Below are positions 62,145 to 64,000 of a stretch of 64,000 nucleotides of DNA, one piece after another; the stretch's first letter is position 1, and the number at the start of each line of letters is the position of its first letter. Both the position numbers and the translations under genes were made by a program. Location of the stretch: assembly GCF_013032455.1 (NCBI RefSeq), contig NZ_WQCF01000013.1:1-64000 (forward strand), written 5' to 3'. Source of the stretch: Ruegeria atlantica (GTDB lineage: Bacteria > Pseudomonadota > Alphaproteobacteria > Rhodobacterales > Rhodobacteraceae). Below the pieces are notes generated by a model that saw nothing but the letters and a program-made list of their open reading frames with translations, made no database searches and was not told where the DNA came from.

Positions 62145-63515
62145 TTATTCAGCCGGAACGCTTTGTGCGTCTCCGTTATTGCGGGCCGCGTCGATTAATA
62201 CGCGGCGCGCCAGAGCGTAATTGTCCTCGCCCCCGGCACGTTTGGCGCGGCGATCGTCCAAGATGCGCTCGACTGCATCCAGACGGCCAGCGCGCAGGCC
62301 AGAGTCAATCGTGATGCGCTCGAATACATCACGTTGGGCGTGGCTGCCACCTGCCAATTGCATACTATTGCGGGCAGTCGACAGAAAATCGAATGCCGCA
62401 CCGTAAAGCCCTTCGCCAAAGGCCTCAAGTCCCTTGGCTGCGGCGACACCCGGGTCGGACATGCGGATCGGTGTGTCACCTTGATTGCGTTGCGCATCCT
62501 TCTGAATACGCTGCAACATCTTACTAGTTGCGACGGTGCGGTTATCACCGGTCAGCGCCAGTAGATAGTGTAGATCGGCGAAAATCAGGCAGCCATCCTC
62601 GGTCCGGGCGGCGCTGAGATCAGCCAGTTCCTCCCAGCGGTTGCCAACATCGATGCCTTCCAGCTCCAACCGCGACAGCAGTGACGTGGCGTTTGAAATG
62701 TCGCGGTAATCGTCAGTTTTGTCCTGACGGATGTAGTTGTCATACAGTTCCATCACCTGATCGACCTGACCCAGATCCAGATGCATCAGCGCCTTGTGCC
62801 ACCAGACGTGATAGCGGAAATTGTTACAGTGGGTCCAGGCATCCTCGCGCCCGGCCAGCCAGTCCAGGCCCAACTGCGCATTGCCGGTCATCTCATGCAC
62901 GTGGGCCACCGCGTGCAGACCCCATGCATCGTCCGAAACCATCCAAAGAGCCTGACGTCCGGCAATCTCGGCTTTTTCATAAGCGCCGGTTTCCTCCAGC
63001 GCGAATGAGTGGCAGCCCAGCAGGTATCCACGCCCGGCGTGGTCGGGCGCATAGGCCGGCATAACGCGTTCGATTGACCGGCGCATCCCGGCGGAATCAC
63101 CCAGAACAAACCGCGTTGCATGGCTGAGCTTCATCGCCAGTGTATCTTCGGGGTGCTTGCGCAGAATTTCTTCGAACTTTTGTACCGCTTGTGAGGGCAG
63201 GTCGGCCAGATACAATTCCAGAGCCTGTACATATAGCTTTTCACGTGCCGAGACTGGTTGCCGTTCCATTGCTGCATTGGCTGCGGACAGGGCCTCTACC
63301 GCCACCGCAGTCATCTCGCGTCGGCCCAGCAGGACCATGAACAGGCCTTTGATGGCATGACCAAGGGCAAAGTCGGGTTCAAGCTCCAGCACTTTGCCCA
63401 GATGTTGCGGTGTGCTTGCCGAATGCGCCATGAAGCCAAGCAGAACACCGTTCCACGCCTCAACACTTGCCGTCTGGCTGAGGGTGTTCATCTGTCCGAA
63501 AACGTCTTGTTTCAT
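62145..63515 (-). CDS. TPR protein resembling eukaryotic TTC38
   Basis: This protein of about 456 residues is built of TPR-type helical repeats. It carries segments typical of the TTC38 family: HAVAHVHEMTGNAQLGLDWL, AWTHCNNFRYHVWWHKALM and ALEETGAYEKAE. Function in bacteria is unknown; the conserved His/Trp cluster suggests an active or binding site. The ATG at 63515 is preferred over a TTG at 63533. It precedes opgC by 34 bases and could share its transcript. Confidence 0.87.
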   Translation of the reverse strand: MKQDVFGQMNTLSQTASVEAWNGVLLGFMAHSASTPQHLGKVLELEPDFALGHAIKGLFMVLLGRREMTAVAVEALSAANAAMERQPVSAREKLYVQALELYLADLPSQAVQKFEEILRKHPEDTLAMKLSHATRFVLGDSAGMRRSIERVMPAYAPDHAGRGYLLGCHSFALEETGAYEKAEIAGRQALWMVSDDAWGLHAVAHVHEMTGNAQLGLDWLAGREDAWTHCNNFRYHVWWHKALMHLDLGQVDQVMELYDNYIRQDKTDDYRDISNATSLLSRLELEGIDVGNRWEELADLSAARTEDGCLIFADLHYLLALTGDNRTVATSKMLQRIQKDAQRNQGDTPIRMSDPGVAAAKGLEAFGEGLYGAAFDFLSTARNSMQLAGGSHAQRDVFERITIDSGLRAGRLDAVERILDDRRAKRAGGEDNYALARRVLIDAARNNGDAQSVPAE

Positions 63516-63654
63516 GCGTATGGTCCGATCCAAGTGAGAATTTTTATACTATTCGATTTATCAGAGACTATGGCCGCTTCGTATCAGTATCGCCCGTGCT
63601 CTCGAATTGGTGAAAAGCTGTGTGTGTAAAACGTGAAAATAACCGCCGATTCAA

Positions 63655-63677
63655 CGGCATGTTTCAGCAACATGCCG
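63655..63677. terminator. hairpin after the CoA-transferase gene
   Basis: Perfect 9-bp arms CGGCATGTT/AACATGCCG enclose TCAGC, about 20 bases downstream of the minus-strand gene at 63697. The T run is poor and distant (TTATTTTC on the minus strand), so it is a weak terminator candidate. Confidence 0.45.
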
Positions 63678-63696
63678 CCGAATTAGGCATTGTGTT

Positions 63697-64000
63697 TCAA
63701 TCTTCAAAGGGGTTCTTGGCGTTCAGTACGGTCTGAGTGTCGGCGCCGAACTCTGGCGGGGCGGTACGGTAGGTGACCGGTGTGCGCGACAATTTCAGCG
63801 GGTTTCCGATCAGATTTACCTCGCCCGGGGCGGCCTGCATGGCGATCTGCATCTGCCGCGCTGCGACCTGATCGGTAGCAAAGACCTGATCCATGGTCTG
63901 CACCGGACCGACAGGCACCTTACGTGTTTCCAGCTCGGCGATTACAGTCGCCATGTCATAGGCCTGAACCGCCGGGCGTAGCACCGCATTCAGTGCGTCC
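63697..64000 (-). CDS. CaiB/BaiF-type CoA-transferase, C-terminal part (partial)
   Basis: The frame is open to the right edge and gives about the last 100 residues. The pattern IAELETRKVPVGPVQTMDQVFATDQVAARQM, read in pieces, followed by IGNPLKLSRTP and APPEFGADTQTVL, is typical of the C-terminus of class III (CaiB/BaiF) CoA-transferases, which move CoA between carboxylic acids. The start lies outside the window; the GTG at 63984 is internal. Confidence 0.87.
   Translation of the reverse strand, partial: DALNAVLRPAVQAYDMATVIAELETRKVPVGPVQTMDQVFATDQVAARQMQIAMQAAPGEVNLIGNPLKLSRTPVTYRTAPPEFGADTQTVLNAKNPFED

Noticed and set aside
1..64000. CRISPR arrays, insertion sequences, prophage genes
   Set aside because: No evenly spaced direct repeats, transposase-like or phage-structural proteins were recognised on either strand.

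Overview
The window looks like a chromosomal segment of a marine alphaproteobacterium of the Rhodobacteraceae (Roseobacter group, for example a Ruegeria- or Phaeobacter-like organism). This is inferred from protein style and gene content: a fused MnhA/B Mrp antiporter, an opgCGH cluster, an FAD-oxidoreductase/SelD fusion facing mnmH, a DmdC/FadE-like acyl-CoA dehydrogenase, a maeB malic enzyme/phosphotransacetylase fusion, and many ATGA/GTGA start-stop overlaps. No species can be named from sequence reading alone. I see no insertion sequence, phage gene, CRISPR array or rRNA.

Left part (1-12.2 kb). After the tail of an unknown protein and a tRNA-Leu(UAA) comes the most unusual locus. A CsgD/VpsT-like LuxR regulator, coupled to a small HEPN-like protein, diverges across an AT-rich ~600 bp region from a four-gene block. 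That block encodes a 781-residue Gly/Asp/Ser/Ala-rich silk-like protein, a 646-residue acidic repeat protein, a type I secretion ABC transporter and an HlyD-type adaptor. The two putative cargo proteins share a short repeated motif, roughly GDMxxVNxxxQxxVLxDxD. The best reading is a dedicated secretion system for an extracellular matrix or adhesive protein under a biofilm-type regulator. A rhodanese, an alpha/beta hydrolase and a small membrane protein follow.

Central metabolism (12.2-30 kb): glyA, nadK, a candidate structured small RNA with its own terminator, an amidase, propionyl-CoA synthetase (prpE) with TTTGCAA-type operator-like repeats upstream, and maeB. Next are an unknown membrane protein, a VOC-plus-double-cupin protein and a tightly packed nucleoside salvage operon, cdd-deoA-deoB-add-upp. 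It deaminates cytidine and adenosine, phosphorolyses deoxynucleosides, isomerises the sugar phosphate and recycles uracil. A degenerate M48-peptidase-like membrane protein, a DMT exporter and a small sulfotransferase complete this part.

Fatty acid region (30-40.6 kb): a minus-strand cluster of MerR regulator, acyl-CoA dehydrogenase, small RHH-like protein, GST, thiolase, cupin and FadJ-type bifunctional enzyme forms a beta-oxidation module. A 10-bp-arm palindrome and ACGT-type repeats lie in front of it, and a second MerR gene precedes it. Divergently there are two hotdog thioesterases and a MATE exporter.

Right part (40.6-64 kb): arsC-pyrD-DUF1330-DUF952 operon; a periplasmic 5'-nucleotidase; a TPR-sulfotransferase; a SRAP/YedK protein; mnmH and selD (2-selenouridine tRNA modification); the six-gene Mrp Na+/H+ antiporter; a membrane-anchored rhodanese with a secreted PHB-depolymerase-like esterase; the periplasmic glucan genes opgH, opgG and opgC; a TTC38-like TPR protein; and the 3' end of a CaiB/BaiF CoA-transferase gene running off the right edge.
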